Shown: in pieces, positions 63,726 to 64,000 of the stretch
Layout: each line of letters begins with the position of its first letter
Position numbering within the stretch: the first letter of the stretch is position 1
DNA from: Nocardioides bruguierae
Lineage (GTDB): Bacteria > Actinomycetota > Actinomycetes > Propionibacteriales > Nocardioidaceae
Length of the DNA stretch: 64,000 bases
Reading direction: 5' to 3'
NCBI RefSeq assembly: GCF_023656415.1
Contig: NZ_JAMOIL010000001.1
Coordinates: forward strand, 428,937 to 492,936
Position numbers and translations under genes: made by a program
Notes under the pieces: generated by a model
The model's database searches: none
Told to the model about the DNA's origin: nothing
The model's input: only the letters and a program-made list of their open reading frames with translations

Positions 63726-63962
63726 TCAGGGCTGGTAGACGATGCGGAAGCGGTAGTCGAGTTCACGTCGGAGGCTGCGGATCAAACGGGCCGCTTCTGC
63801 GTCGATCCTCGCAGTCGCCGGACCTTGGGACGCCCGACCCCACTCCACGATGTCGCTCGCGAGTTCTTGACTAACGCTCCACTCGCGAACCAGTTCGTCG
63901 CCGTCGACGAAGATCAGGCCGTCCTCGCTCCACAAGGGGACATCGACACCGTCCTCAGACAT
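63726..63962 (-). CDS. hypothetical protein, 78 residues
   Basis: ATG at 63962 (a TTG at 63974 is the alternative). Sequence begins MSEDGVDVPLWSEDGLIFVD, with a helical middle and LRRELDYRFRIVYQP at the end. It is soluble and acidic, similar to small standalone hypothetical proteins of actinomycetes. No function can be assigned. Confidence 0.65.
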   Translation of the reverse strand: MSEDGVDVPLWSEDGLIFVDGDELVREWSVSQELASDIVEWGRASQGPATARIDAEAARLIRSLRRELDYRFRIVYQP

Positions 63963-64000
63963 GAAGCGGATCAACGACCCCTCGCTCGGCCCTTCCCAGG

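Overview
This is a continuous chromosomal stretch from a very GC-rich (roughly 70-75% by eye) Gram-positive actinomycete. Evidence includes dense codon bias with many GTG and a few TTG starts, strong GGAGG-type ribosome sites, and an actinobacterial CDP-alcohol phosphotransferase/DUF881 gene pair of the kind seen beside gcvH/garA in mycobacteria. It also has a furA-katG operon and lipobox proteins of Gram-positive type. A 44-bp tandem repeat at 25.6 kb resembles dispersed elements I associate with Nocardioides-like genomes. I would not go below the order-level guess Propionibacteriales/Micrococcales.

Layout. 0-5.8 kb: DUF881 and CDP-alcohol phosphotransferase, two CNNM/CBS transporters, a 3-hydroxyisobutyrate-dehydrogenase-like reductase and a spermidine-synthase-like protein. 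5.9-13.5 kb: DUF1330, aldo/keto reductase, glycerol dehydrogenase, a SatD/membrane-protein pair with an inverted-repeat operator, a zinc-type alcohol dehydrogenase relative and a DEAD-box RNA helicase. 13.8-20.8 kb: a four-gene catabolic operon (FAD amine oxidase, flavodoxin-reductase/ferredoxin fusion, Rieske oxygenase, FMN/FAD dimethylamine-dehydrogenase-like protein) opposite a LysR regulator. This is best read as stepwise N-demethylation of a quaternary amine such as glycine betaine or proline betaine. 20.8-30.2 kb: a lipoprotein, katG, furA, an aminotransferase, a chemoreceptor-like protein, CinA, and a MarR regulator opposite an MFS exporter. 30.3-43.5 kb: an orphan adenine-N6 DNA methylase, two large membrane histidine kinases with MASE1-like sensors, a stand-alone receiver, a PAS protein, RNase HII, and a fusion of DUF429 with a RelA/SpoT nucleotidyltransferase.

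43.6-47.9 kb: a methyltransferase opposite a LuxR-type regulator, a 61-residue exported peptide gene, and an intact IS5-type insertion sequence. The IS carries a second methyltransferase as a passenger. Its 18-bp terminal repeats are perfect, a TCA target duplication is visible, and it sits exactly between the stop codon of one gene and that gene's hairpin terminator. 47.9-57.5 kb: cold-shock protein, DJ-1/PfpI protein, aquaporin, homocysteine methyltransferase, DUF1206 protein, two PAP2 phosphatases, two methyltransferases, a frameshifted orphan phage tail-sheath gene and an acetyltransferase.

57.6-64 kb: visibly lower GC and sparse gene order. It contains an N-terminally extended uracil-DNA glycosylase opposite a GIY-YIG nuclease, small membrane or lipid-anchored proteins, an alpha/beta hydrolase, an acetyltransferase and decayed coding sequence. 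It looks like an accessory region.

Recurring theme: short (11-14 bp) GC-rich tandem arrays sit directly against stop codons. In two cases they fill the entire gap between convergent genes.
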